From the NCBI GenBank assembly GCA_025363715.1, contig JANYLR010000001.1, forward strand, positions 1 through 46,337: a stretch of 46,337 nucleotides of DNA, written 5' to 3'. The stretch's first letter is position 1. Every line of letters begins with the position of its first letter. The notes below the pieces were generated by a model. The model was given only the letters and a program-made list of their open reading frames with translations. It was not told the DNA's origin and made no database searches. This stretch comes from Holophagaceae bacterium. GTDB taxonomy: Bacteria > Acidobacteriota > Holophagae > Holophagales > Holophagaceae. Below, in pieces: positions 17,154-24,816 of the stretch. A program made the translations under genes and the position numbers.

Positions 17154-17696
17154 TTGATCCGCACGAAAGCCCTGCACGGTTTCCTGATCGTCGGTCTGCT
17201 GATCTTTACGATGGGGCTGGGCGCCCAGGAGACCACAGTCCTGCTGCTGCGGCACGCGGAGCGTCAGTCCCTCCTGGATGGGGATTCCCCCCTGAATGAC
17301 GCGGGGCACAATCGGGCCCAGGGCCTGGTGCCGGTGCTGACGGCCTTCCTGCCCGCCGTCCTCTACACCTCGGAATTGCAGCGCACCCAGCAGACCCTCG
17401 CGCCCACGGCGACGAGCCTGGGCCTGGTTCCCCTCCTGCGGCCCAAGGCGGGCACCGCGGCCCTGGCCGCGGAGATCCTCGCCGGGCAGCGGGGGAAGAG
17501 GGTGCTGGTCTGCTGGCACCATGACCAGATGAAGAAGCTCGTGCGGGGCCTGGGCGTCAAGTCACCGGTGCCCTACTGGTCTCTCAACACCTACGATTGG
17601 ATCTGGATCGTGCGGATCCCGGCCCAGGGCGAAGCCACGCTGGAGGAACGGCGACAGTCAGCGCCAGCTGCCGCCGCCATGGCTCAGGGCAGCTAG
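17154..17696 (+). CDS. Secreted histidine phosphatase family protein
   Basis: A 180-residue protein of the phosphoglycerate-mutase-like (histidine phosphatase) superfamily. The phospho-histidine motif is LLRHAER, the second Arg lies in the TSELQRTQQTL region, and the C-terminal catalytic His is in VCWHHDQM. A signal peptide precedes the domain (FLIVGLLIFTMGLGAQ), so it works in the periplasm, as in SixA-unlike exported members. The substrate is unknown. The TTG at 17154 is chosen because AGGGGAGGAG lies 6 bp upstream. Its 3' end overlaps the convergent FAD oxidase gene by 39 bp. Confidence 0.85.
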   Translation: MIRTKALHGFLIVGLLIFTMGLGAQETTVLLLRHAERQSLLDGDSPLNDAGHNRAQGLVPVLTAFLPAVLYTSELQRTQQTLAPTATSLGLVPLLRPKAGTAALAAEILAGQRGKRVLVCWHHDQMKKLVRGLGVKSPVPYWSLNTYDWIWIVRIPAQGEATLEERRQSAPAAAAMAQGS

Positions 17697-19265
17697 CACT
17701 TCCTCGGCCGCACGGAGACCGTGATCCTGCGCCTCTTCGAATAGCGCCAACCCGCTCAGCTCCGTGTGGGCGAAGTGGATGCCGCCGAAGGGTAGGGTCA
17801 GTGCTAGGAACTCCGGGTCCCAGAGCAGGCCCGGCGCCGGCCGCACCATGGCGTGGCCCCAGCGCATGACGTCCAGCCGGGTGACCAGCTTCTCCAGATC
17901 CGGGTGGGCCGGACGGAGATCATCCATCACCATGCGGGCACAGGCTGGCCAGTCCATGGCCCGCAGCCGGGCCCGCTCGGCGTCGCAGTCCGGGCCGGCG
18001 AAGGGCCGGTACCAGGTCCAGATCGTGGGGCCATGATCACGCAGGCTCTGGTGGGTAGCCACCACGTAGCCCAGGGCTTCACTGTCCCGCAGCACGTTGT
18101 CCCAGGCCAGGGGGAAGCCGGCTTCCGGCGGCCGGGCCCGCAGCGTGAGGTTGGCCACCAGCCAGGGCGCGTTGCGGATGCGCGTCGAAGCCGGCCGCGC
18201 GGCGCTGAATCCTTCGATCACATGCCGGGCCACATGCTGGGGCCCGGCGAAGATCACCCGTTGTGCCCGGAATCCAAGCCTCCGCTGGTTCGGGACATCC
18301 CAGGCGGTGACCAGCAGGTCCTTCCCATCCGGGCGGATCGCCGTGGCCATCACGCCGCAGTGCAGTCGTTCACCACTCGCCTGGCGCAGATGATCGATGA
18401 AAAAGCCATTGCCCTGGGGCCAGGTGAGGAGCGGCCTGGAATCCTCGCCGGGTCCCTGCTTGCGGGCCGCGAAATAGAACAGGCCGGCCCAGGCGCTGGT
18501 CGTCTCCAGCCGGGAGCCATAGTCGTCCCGGCAGGCGTAGTCCAGCAGCCAGCGCAGGCGCGGCGAGTCTAGGCCGCGGGCCTCCAGCCAGGTGGCGAAG
18601 GAAAGGCTGTCCAGGGCCCTTGCCTCAGGTGCGTCGGAGCACCGCGACCTGGGGATGCTGAAGGCAGGGCGGCCCTTCGTGTCCTTGAACGCGGCCCAGC
18701 GGTCCACTTCCGCGAAGAAGGTGTGGTACTGCCGCTCGTCCTCGGTGCTGGAGCCCGCGCGCAGGTAGAGGCCCTCCCACCACTGGCCATAGGCGAAGAG
18801 CCGTTCCTCCGGGGCGCGCACCGTGGCTTCCTCCGCGAAAAGTGGATCGCCTTTGGCATTGAAGCCCTCCAGCACGCCACATTCCTTCAGGAGGCGCAGC
18901 ACCGCATGGTTGCCCCGATCCGGTACCGGTAGGTAGTGGGCGGCCCAGGGGTAGGGGCTCACGTGGTTCTGCGCAGACCTCGATGTGCCGCCGGGTGCCG
19001 CTTCCAGCTCCAGCACCTGGAAGTCGTCCAGGCCTGCGCCCGCCAATCGCCAGGCGGCGCTGAGCCCCGCCACGCCGCCACCCACGATGAGCACGGAGAC
19101 GGGCTCGAAGCAACCGGGATCCGGGAAGATGCCGCCCCGCACCCAGTGCCCCAGCGGCAGATCCGGGCCCATCAACTCGCCGGGAAAGGAGAACTCCGGC
19201 TTGCGGCGGCAGGCCAGGGGCAGCGCCGAAGCCGCCGTCGCCGCGAGGAAGTCCCGGCGCTTCAT
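17658..19265 (-). CDS. Tat-exported FAD-dependent amine oxidase-like protein
   Basis: A 535-residue flavoprotein. The twin-arginine signal MKRRDFLAATAASALPLAC shows export in folded form, and its Cys19 could be lipid-modified. The dinucleotide-binding motif is VLIVGGGVAGLSAAWRL near residue 57, followed by the acidic strand end VLELEAAPGGTSRS, as in flavin amine oxidases and phytoene-desaturase-like enzymes. The C-terminal FAD contact is seen in LPFGGIHFAHTELSG. It lies 7 bp behind the membrane aminopropyltransferase gene, so a polyamine-like product is a plausible substrate (inference). Its 3' end overlaps the histidine phosphatase gene by 39 bp. Confidence 0.85.
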   Translation of the reverse strand: MKRRDFLAATAASALPLACRRKPEFSFPGELMGPDLPLGHWVRGGIFPDPGCFEPVSVLIVGGGVAGLSAAWRLAGAGLDDFQVLELEAAPGGTSRSAQNHVSPYPWAAHYLPVPDRGNHAVLRLLKECGVLEGFNAKGDPLFAEEATVRAPEERLFAYGQWWEGLYLRAGSSTEDERQYHTFFAEVDRWAAFKDTKGRPAFSIPRSRCSDAPEARALDSLSFATWLEARGLDSPRLRWLLDYACRDDYGSRLETTSAWAGLFYFAARKQGPGEDSRPLLTWPQGNGFFIDHLRQASGERLHCGVMATAIRPDGKDLLVTAWDVPNQRRLGFRAQRVIFAGPQHVARHVIEGFSAARPASTRIRNAPWLVANLTLRARPPEAGFPLAWDNVLRDSEALGYVVATHQSLRDHGPTIWTWYRPFAGPDCDAERARLRAMDWPACARMVMDDLRPAHPDLEKLVTRLDVMRWGHAMVRPAPGLLWDPEFLALTLPFGGIHFAHTELSGLALFEEAQDHGLRAAEEVLAALSHGGGSWR

Positions 19266-19272
19266 GGCTGGC

Positions 19273-20805
19273 TCACGACCACCGCCGCCACTCCCGAGCG
19301 TAGAGGTGGACGAGCACCTGGTTGTCCAGGCGGTTCACTTCCGTCGGCACGCGATCCATGTCCTTGGGGAAGGCGAACATGGCGGCGGTGGCCTCGTCCG
19401 ACAAGTGGCGCAGGCCCGGCAGCACGCGCGAGGGCACCTCGAAGTCGTGCTTGGAGGCCAGCGCGAAGCCCCAGACGCCGAAGGAGGGCACCGCCAGATG
19501 GAAGGGCCGCACCTTCAGGCCCGAGGCTTCCATGGTGGCGGTGATGCACCAGAAGGATTGCCGGGCCATGAGGGGCGAGGTGCTTTGTACGGTGATCATG
19601 CCGTCCTCGGTGAGGCGGCGCTGCAGCAGGCGGTAGAAGCGTGACGTATAGAGCTTGCCCAAGGCGTAGGTGTTGGGGTCCGGGAAGTCCACGAAGGCCA
19701 GGTCGAAGGGCGCGCCGCTGGTTTCCTGCAGCCACACCATGGCGTCGGCGTTGATCACCTTCACCCGGGGATCGTCCAGGGCGGCGCCGTTGAGCAGGCG
19801 CACCATGGGCTGCTTACTAGCCATGTCGGTCATGGCCGGATCCAGATCCACCAGCACCACCTCCTGCACGGAGGGATGCTTCAGCACCTCGCGCACGGCC
19901 AGCCCGTCCCCGCCGCCGCAGACAAGCACGCGCTTGGCGTCGGGGCGCAGGCCGAAGGCCGGGTGCACCAGGGCCTCGTGGTAGCGGTACTCGTCGGCGC
20001 TGGAGAACTGCAGATTGCCGTTGAGGAAGAGCTGGAAACTGCCCCGGCCCCGGGTGAGCACGATGCGCTGGTAGTCGCTGTCCCGGGCGTAGACAATCTC
20101 GTCGGCGAAGATCTCCTCCTCCACTGCCAGCGTGAACTTTCCGGCGAAGGCCAGGCCCAGGGCCAGCAGGGCCATGACCGCCAGGCAGCGGAAGCGGATC
20201 CAGGTGGTGACCCCCAGCTGGGACTTCAGCAGGTGGGTGGACCAGAGGCCCACGGCGGCGTTCAACAGGCCGAAGAGGAGGCTGGTGCGTACCAGGCCCA
20301 GCTTGGGCATGAGCAGCAGCGGGAACAGCAGGGAAGCGAAAAGGGCGCCAATGTAGTCGAGGGTGAGCACGCCGGCCACCAGGTCCTTGAAGCGCACCTG
20401 GTCCTTGAGGATCCGCATGAGGATGGGGATCTCCAGCCCCACCAGGGTGCCCACGGCCATCACCACGCTGTAGAGCACCACCCGGAAGGCATGGGTGTGG
20501 GCGAAGGCCTGAAACAAGATCGGGGCCGAGAAGCCGCCCACCAAGGCCACCGCCAGCTCCAGATCCACGAAGCGGCGGGCCAAGCCGCGGTTCAAGAACT
20601 TCGACAGCCAGGATCCCAGCCCCATGGCGCTGAGGTAGACCCCGATGACCGTGGAGAACTGGGTGACCGAATCCCCCAGCAGGTAGCTCGACAGCGTTCC
20701 CGCCACCAGCTCGTAGATCAGCCCGCAGGAAGCGATGAGCAGCACGCTGATGAAGAGGAGCGGGGCCTTCAGCGCGGGCTGGGACTGTTCGATGGGTTCA
20801 GACAT
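19273..20805 (-). CDS. Membrane-anchored spermidine synthase-like aminopropyltransferase
   Basis: A 510-residue fusion of seven membrane helices (about 14-34, 50-70, 84-104, 108-130, 145-166, 170-190, 204-224) and a spermidine-synthase domain, the architecture of COG4262. The catalytic part keeps the substrate loop DEYRYHE (271-277), the SAM/decarboxylated-SAM motif VCGGGDG (295-301), acidic VDLDP (319-323) and the active-site Asp pair in VDFPDP (372-377). It probably transfers an aminopropyl group at the membrane face; the acceptor is unknown. No SAM decarboxylase lies in the window. No clear ribosome binding site precedes the ATG. Between it and the DUF350 gene lies a hairpin element. Confidence 0.92.
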   Translation of the reverse strand: MSEPIEQSQPALKAPLLFISVLLIASCGLIYELVAGTLSSYLLGDSVTQFSTVIGVYLSAMGLGSWLSKFLNRGLARRFVDLELAVALVGGFSAPILFQAFAHTHAFRVVLYSVVMAVGTLVGLEIPILMRILKDQVRFKDLVAGVLTLDYIGALFASLLFPLLLMPKLGLVRTSLLFGLLNAAVGLWSTHLLKSQLGVTTWIRFRCLAVMALLALGLAFAGKFTLAVEEEIFADEIVYARDSDYQRIVLTRGRGSFQLFLNGNLQFSSADEYRYHEALVHPAFGLRPDAKRVLVCGGGDGLAVREVLKHPSVQEVVLVDLDPAMTDMASKQPMVRLLNGAALDDPRVKVINADAMVWLQETSGAPFDLAFVDFPDPNTYALGKLYTSRFYRLLQRRLTEDGMITVQSTSPLMARQSFWCITATMEASGLKVRPFHLAVPSFGVWGFALASKHDFEVPSRVLPGLRHLSDEATAAMFAFPKDMDRVPTEVNRLDNQVLVHLYAREWRRWS

Positions 20806-20831
20806 ATTGAAGACTAGAGATCAAATGACTC

Positions 20832-20993
20832 ACCACGAAGACAGGAAGACCACTAAGAAATGTAGAAGTGAAAAAATTCACCACCAAGACACCAAGTAAT
20901 GCAGGGATGAGGGCATTTCAGAACTTTCTCCTCGGCGACTTGAAGGCGATAACTCCTCTTTGTCTTGCTTCGTGGTCTTCCTGTCTTCGTGGT
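20832..20993. repeat. Hairpin element with 22-bp perfect arms
   Basis: Positions 20832-20853 (beginning ACCACGAAGACAGG) are the exact reverse complement of 20972-20993. A second, weaker word run (CACCACCAAGACACC) lies inside the left half. The element fills the 206-bp gap between the DUF350 gene and the downstream spermidine-synthase-like gene, so it would be transcribed within the operon and could attenuate or process the message. Confidence 0.85.
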
Positions 20994-21011
20994 CGATCTT
21001 TTCCTTCTCCA

Positions 21012-21233
21012 TCACCCATGGATCGCGGCGGCGATGATGATGCTGATGCCGAGGATGAGGCAGCCGAGGACGATACCCAGGGCGATGTTCTGGTCATCCT
21101 CCATCTCCTTGCGCAGGGAGAAGGGGAGGACCTTCACGAGGAAGAGCCAGACCAGGCCCAGGATGACCAGGCCCAGGGCGGAGAAGACGGCGGCGACGAG
21201 GAGCTGGTGCAGCATCTGGTTCGTGATCATCAC
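21012..21233 (-). CDS. Small DUF350-type membrane protein
   Basis: A 73-residue protein with two membrane helices (about 10-32 and 50-72) separated by a short charged loop (RKEMEDDQN). The second helix carries the DUF350 pattern NIALGIVLGCLILGISIIIAA. Classical DUF350 proteins have a duplicated unit of about 130 residues; this is a single unit. The frame opens with GTG at 21233 directly followed by ATG at 21230, and either could be used. It overlaps the end of the upstream 59-residue gene, so translation is coupled. The function of the family is unknown; members recur beside polyamine- and envelope-stress-linked genes. Confidence 0.82.
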   Translation of the reverse strand: MMITNQMLHQLLVAAVFSALGLVILGLVWLFLVKVLPFSLRKEMEDDQNIALGIVLGCLILGISIIIAAAIHG

Positions 21234-21409
21234 TTGCCTCCGTGAAAGCCATTGTTATGCAGGAAGGTGCGGTAGGCGCCGGGGGTCTGGCGGACGCTGG
21301 GCGGCAGGTCGGCGCGGCGGCGCTGGCCGAAGAATTCCCGGCCGAAGAACCCGTTGGCGACCACCAGGCTGAAGCCGGTGCCGAGGAAGAGCAGGTAGAG
21401 AATCCGCAT
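21230..21409 (-). CDS. Small membrane-associated protein, 59 residues
   Basis: An otherwise easily missed gene that exactly fills the space between the DUF4178 and DUF350 genes. Its ATG shares one base with the DUF4178 stop (TGATG), and its stop TGA lies in the GTGATG start of the DUF350 gene. The protein opens with one hydrophobic helix (MRILYLLFLGTGFSLVVANG), then FFGREFFGQRRR, and ends in a Gly-rich tail with PPSVRQTPGAYRTF and NNGFHGGK. The SVR-PGxYR and HxGxxGGK pattern resembles small proteins I recall beside DUF4178 genes elsewhere. Its role is unknown. Confidence 0.75.
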   Translation of the reverse strand: MRILYLLFLGTGFSLVVANGFFGREFFGQRRRADLPPSVRQTPGAYRTFLHNNGFHGGK

Positions 21410-23445
21410 CAGTCAGTACCTCCGCTGGAGGACGCGTTCGCGCCGTACATGCTCTCCTGCCAGCGCCGGCCCTCGAAACTGACCATGGGGAAGATCATGA
21501 TCAGGGGCACCAGGAGGATGGCCAGCAGGGCGAGGCCCGGGTAAAGCCAGCGCATGACCCCTTGGCGCAGCTGGACGTCGATGAATCGGACGGGCGGCAC
21601 CGGGCCGTTCCACTGGGGGGCCAGGCGCAGCACATAGCTGCCGGCAGGCACGGCGCTGAGGAACACGGTGTCGGATTGGCCGCCTTCGGTCCACGATTCC
21701 CCACCGTCCACGCCATGGTAGTAGCTGCTCGAAACCAGGAAGAGCTCCGCCACCCCGGTGGTCTCGCTGACCAGGGCGCCCTCCAGCTCGACCCAGTTGT
21801 TGTTGACGGGAGAGCTGAGGGTGACCGCCAGATTCTTGTGGCCGTCCTTGATCTCGATGGGGCTGGAAAAGAAGACGGGTTCCTGGGGCTCATCCTTGGG
21901 AGTCACTGCGGGCAGGGGGGCCGGGGCCGGCCGCCGCGTGGGGATGGCCTTGCGGGGCGTCGCAGCCGTAGCCGCCGCCGGATCGAGGCGGGCCATTTCG
22001 AAGAGATCCAGCCGGCGGCGGAACAGCTCCACATTGCGATGGGTCATGGACTCGACCATCACCACCACCAGCAGCAGGGCCAAGGCCCCCACGATCCACA
22101 GCCAGGTCTTCGCCAGGGTGGCCTTGTGGGGGTTGGGCTGGAAGGAGCTGATGCCCTGGGGCACTGGTGGCGCGCCTTCGAGCTTGAAGGCGGCCCAGAC
22201 CTCGCCCGGCTCCAGGTAGGTGGAGAGGCTCCAGTTCACTTCCTCGCCGCCGCCCTTGTGGGATTGGCGCTCCCGGGTGAGGCTGCGGGGCGGGGCCACG
22301 AACTCGGCGACCTGCACCCGCTCACCCTGTTCGACGGTCCAGTAGAATTCGCCCCACACGCCCTCCACCACGGCGTTCACATCCTGGAAGCGCCGCCAGT
22401 TGGCCCCCAGGGCCGAGAGGTTCTTCTGGCCATCAGCCGCCGGGGGCACGTCGCCGGGCGCCACCGCCGTGGCCAGGCTCCAGTGGCCTTCGCTTTCCAC
22501 CAGCCACTTGAAGCCGCGCTGGCTGTCGAGGAGCAGGTATTCGGTCCAGGGGTAGACCTGCCCTTCGATGGTGCAGCTGCGGCGGAGCTGGCCGATGCAA
22601 AGGACCTTCTCGCCGTTCAGTGTCCCCTCCACTCCCAGGGAGATCACGACGCTCGGGTGGGGCTGCTTCAGACTCTTCAGGAAGGCGAGCTTGCCATTCT
22701 CCGCCGACAGCAGGCTCCCGCAGCTGGGACAGCCCACCCGTTGGGTCTGGTCCGGCGCATGCAGCGAAAGGGTCGCGCCGCACTTGGGACAGCCCAGGCC
22801 CTGGGTGCCCACCTTGGCGGGTTTCCGCGTGCCGCCCTGGATGTGCAGATCCGCCAGCGGGATCTCGCGGCCGAGGAAGAGGAGCGGAGGCTCCTCGCTG
22901 TAGTCCAGGGTGGCGAAGGCACCGTTCATTCCGGAAAGGTCGGCGAAGCGATAGGTGCCGCCGGGCTCCACGGCCCAGGGGATCTCGCCCTCGGCGCTGT
23001 GGAAGGTGGCCTCGCTAAGCTCGCCCACGGTCCAGCGGCCATCCGGCCCCAGGTCGGCGAGGCCGCCCGCCTGCAGGCTGTCGATCGACGGCAGGGTGCC
23101 GTGGGGAGCCTGGGTGAAGGTCAGGTAGAAGCGGCCTTGGGCCTCTGCCAGCCAGCCCCAGCGGCCGTCGTCCAGGGCCAGGTACCACTCGTCCCACACA
23201 CCGCCCAGCGGATGCTTCAGCTGGACCCGGCCCGCCAGCGAGAAGCCCCGGCCCGCGAAGGTTCCGGAGGCGGCCAGGCCCAGGGGGGAGCCCGTGTCCA
23301 CGAGATCGGCCACCTTGCCGATGAGCTCGGGATCGCGATCCTTCCGGGCGGCCAGGGCCTTGCAATACGAGCAGACGGCCACCATGGTCCCGGGCCGGAA
23401 GCTCAGGGCGGCACCGCAGCTGGGGCAGGAGGTGAGTGTGCTCAT
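21409..23445 (-). CDS. DUF4178 protein with zinc ribbons and C-terminal membrane helices
   Basis: A 678-residue protein. It opens with a zinc ribbon (Cys7, Cys10, Cys25, Cys28: CPSCG...CSYC), then a DUF4178 domain (about 50-205, with GRVQLKHPLGGVWDEWYLAL). A second ribbon follows (CPKCG...CPSCG), then a second DUF4178 domain (about 265-420, with QVYPWTEYLLLDSQRGFKWL). A membrane helix lies near residue 450 (WIVGALALLLVVVMV) and a second near 645 (YPGLALLAILLVPLIMIF), with a probably extracytoplasmic beta-rich region between. The DUF4178 fold is beta-rich and of unknown function. It is coupled to the small gene downstream and lies 25 bp behind the aminotransferase. Confidence 0.88.
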   Translation of the reverse strand: MSTLTSCPSCGAALSFRPGTMVAVCSYCKALAARKDRDPELIGKVADLVDTGSPLGLAASGTFAGRGFSLAGRVQLKHPLGGVWDEWYLALDDGRWGWLAEAQGRFYLTFTQAPHGTLPSIDSLQAGGLADLGPDGRWTVGELSEATFHSAEGEIPWAVEPGGTYRFADLSGMNGAFATLDYSEEPPLLFLGREIPLADLHIQGGTRKPAKVGTQGLGCPKCGATLSLHAPDQTQRVGCPSCGSLLSAENGKLAFLKSLKQPHPSVVISLGVEGTLNGEKVLCIGQLRRSCTIEGQVYPWTEYLLLDSQRGFKWLVESEGHWSLATAVAPGDVPPAADGQKNLSALGANWRRFQDVNAVVEGVWGEFYWTVEQGERVQVAEFVAPPRSLTRERQSHKGGGEEVNWSLSTYLEPGEVWAAFKLEGAPPVPQGISSFQPNPHKATLAKTWLWIVGALALLLVVVMVESMTHRNVELFRRRLDLFEMARLDPAAATAATPRKAIPTRRPAPAPLPAVTPKDEPQEPVFFSSPIEIKDGHKNLAVTLSSPVNNNWVELEGALVSETTGVAELFLVSSSYYHGVDGGESWTEGGQSDTVFLSAVPAGSYVLRLAPQWNGPVPPVRFIDVQLRQGVMRWLYPGLALLAILLVPLIMIFPMVSFEGRRWQESMYGANASSSGGTD

Positions 23446-23470
23446 GGGGTGGGGTGATTATGCAGGCGTG

Positions 23471-24628
23471 TCAGAGCAAGGGGAAGATGCGCCCCAGCCC
23501 TTCGCGGAAAATGGCCTCGGGGGTGAGCAGGCTGATTACCAGGTGGCCGTCCCCCGGCAGGTCGAAGAAGGAGCCTGGATGCACGAGGGTCGAGGTGGCC
23601 TCCAGGAGCCGCAGGGCGCAGGCCTCATCCGGATCCACCGCCGGGCGGTGCAGCAGGACGGACCAGCCGCCTTCCACGGGCAGGCGGGACAGGTGCGGGT
23701 GGGGAGCCAGGGCGCTGTCCAGGGTGCGGAGGTTGGCCTGAAGGCGAGTTCGCACCTGCTCCCGTATGCCGGGGGCCAGGGCCAGCAGGGTCGGCGCCGC
23801 CGCCTGGACCGGGGCGGAAACGGACAGGTACTGGTCCGCGAGGAAGGCCAGGGCTTCCAGGTAAGCCGCCGCGCCTGGACCGTGCACCGCGATCCACCCG
23901 AGTTTCAACTGCGGCAGGGCCGCGACCTTGCTGAGGCCCGACAACAGGAAGACCGGGCAGGGTGGATCGGCATCCAGCAGCGCGGTTGCCAGGCGATCAG
24001 ATGGCGCCTCCAGAGCGTAGTCCGCGAAAACCTCATCCACCAGCAGGGCCAGGCCGCGGCGGGCGCACAACTCAGTGAGTCCTCGCCATTCGGTCTGTGA
24101 CAGAAAGTGGCCGGTGGGATTGTTGGGATTTACCACGACAAGGGCCCGGGTCCGCGGGGCGATGGCTGTTTCAAGAGCGTCGAGATCCAGGTGCCAGCGC
24201 TCGTGGAAATACGAAGGTACCGAGTGGGCGCGCAGGCCCTCGAGTCGCGCCAGCCAGTCGAAGAGCGGGTAGCTGGGGCTGGGCACCAGCACCTCGTCGC
24301 CAGGGTCGCCCAGCAGCTTGAAGAGCAGGCCATAGCCCTCGCTGGTGGAAGCCGTCAGCAGCAGATCTTCCGTCCGCAGGCCGTGCCCATGGTGGGCCGC
24401 GATGGCCTCCCGGGCCGTCCGGGAACCCAGGGGGTCGGGATCGTAGTTGAGCACGGTGGGCTGGGAGAGGGCCGCCCGGATTTCCACTTCGGGGTAGGCG
24501 AACCCGCAGCGCGTGGGGTTGGACACCGTGAGATCGACGAGCTCCCGGCCCTCGGCCTTCAACCGAGCCAACACAGCGGTCAGGGCATTGGGCTCGAAAC
24601 CCTGCGGCAGACGGGAGGAGAGGCGCAT
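23471..24628 (-). CDS. PLP-dependent aminotransferase (class I/II)
   Basis: A 385-residue fold-type I aminotransferase. The PLP lysine is Lys234 in SGLSKVAALPQLKLGW. NPNNPTG lies at 167-173, Asp198 (LLVDEVF) should bind the pyridine nitrogen, and the N-terminal DLTVSNPTRCGF is typical of aspartate/alanine-type enzymes. Substrate specificity cannot be fixed from sequence. It heads the minus-strand array, 25 bp before the DUF4178 gene, and is divergent from elbB across a hairpin element. Whether it works with the downstream polyamine-like genes or is only co-transcribed is open. Confidence 0.88.
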   Translation of the reverse strand: MRLSSRLPQGFEPNALTAVLARLKAEGRELVDLTVSNPTRCGFAYPEVEIRAALSQPTVLNYDPDPLGSRTAREAIAAHHGHGLRTEDLLLTASTSEGYGLLFKLLGDPGDEVLVPSPSYPLFDWLARLEGLRAHSVPSYFHERWHLDLDALETAIAPRTRALVVVNPNNPTGHFLSQTEWRGLTELCARRGLALLVDEVFADYALEAPSDRLATALLDADPPCPVFLLSGLSKVAALPQLKLGWIAVHGPGAAAYLEALAFLADQYLSVSAPVQAAAPTLLALAPGIREQVRTRLQANLRTLDSALAPHPHLSRLPVEGGWSVLLHRPAVDPDEACALRLLEATSTLVHPGSFFDLPGDGHLVISLLTPEAIFREGLGRIFPLL

Positions 24629-24650
24629 CTGTCCAGGGTAGACGAAATCA

Positions 24651-24775
24651 AATGGCTGGTCGCGGAGGGCGCGGAGGATGCGCGGAAGCCGCGGAAAGAA
24701 GCAGGGAGACGCGGTACTGGCCTTCCCTCCTTCCGAGCTTTCTGCGAATTTCCGTGTCTTCCGCGACCAGCCATT
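24651..24775. repeat. Hairpin element with 16-bp perfect arms
   Basis: AATGGCTGGTCGCGGA at 24651-24666 is the exact reverse complement of 24760-24775; CGCGGAA words fill the left half and TTCCG words the right half. It lies between the divergent aminotransferase and elbB genes. The arm shares GCTGGTCGCGGA with the inner arms at 11989-12164. Confidence 0.8.
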
Positions 24776-24816
24776 CGAATTGACGCGATAATCATCGAAA
24801 TTCTCAGGAGGCTCCC

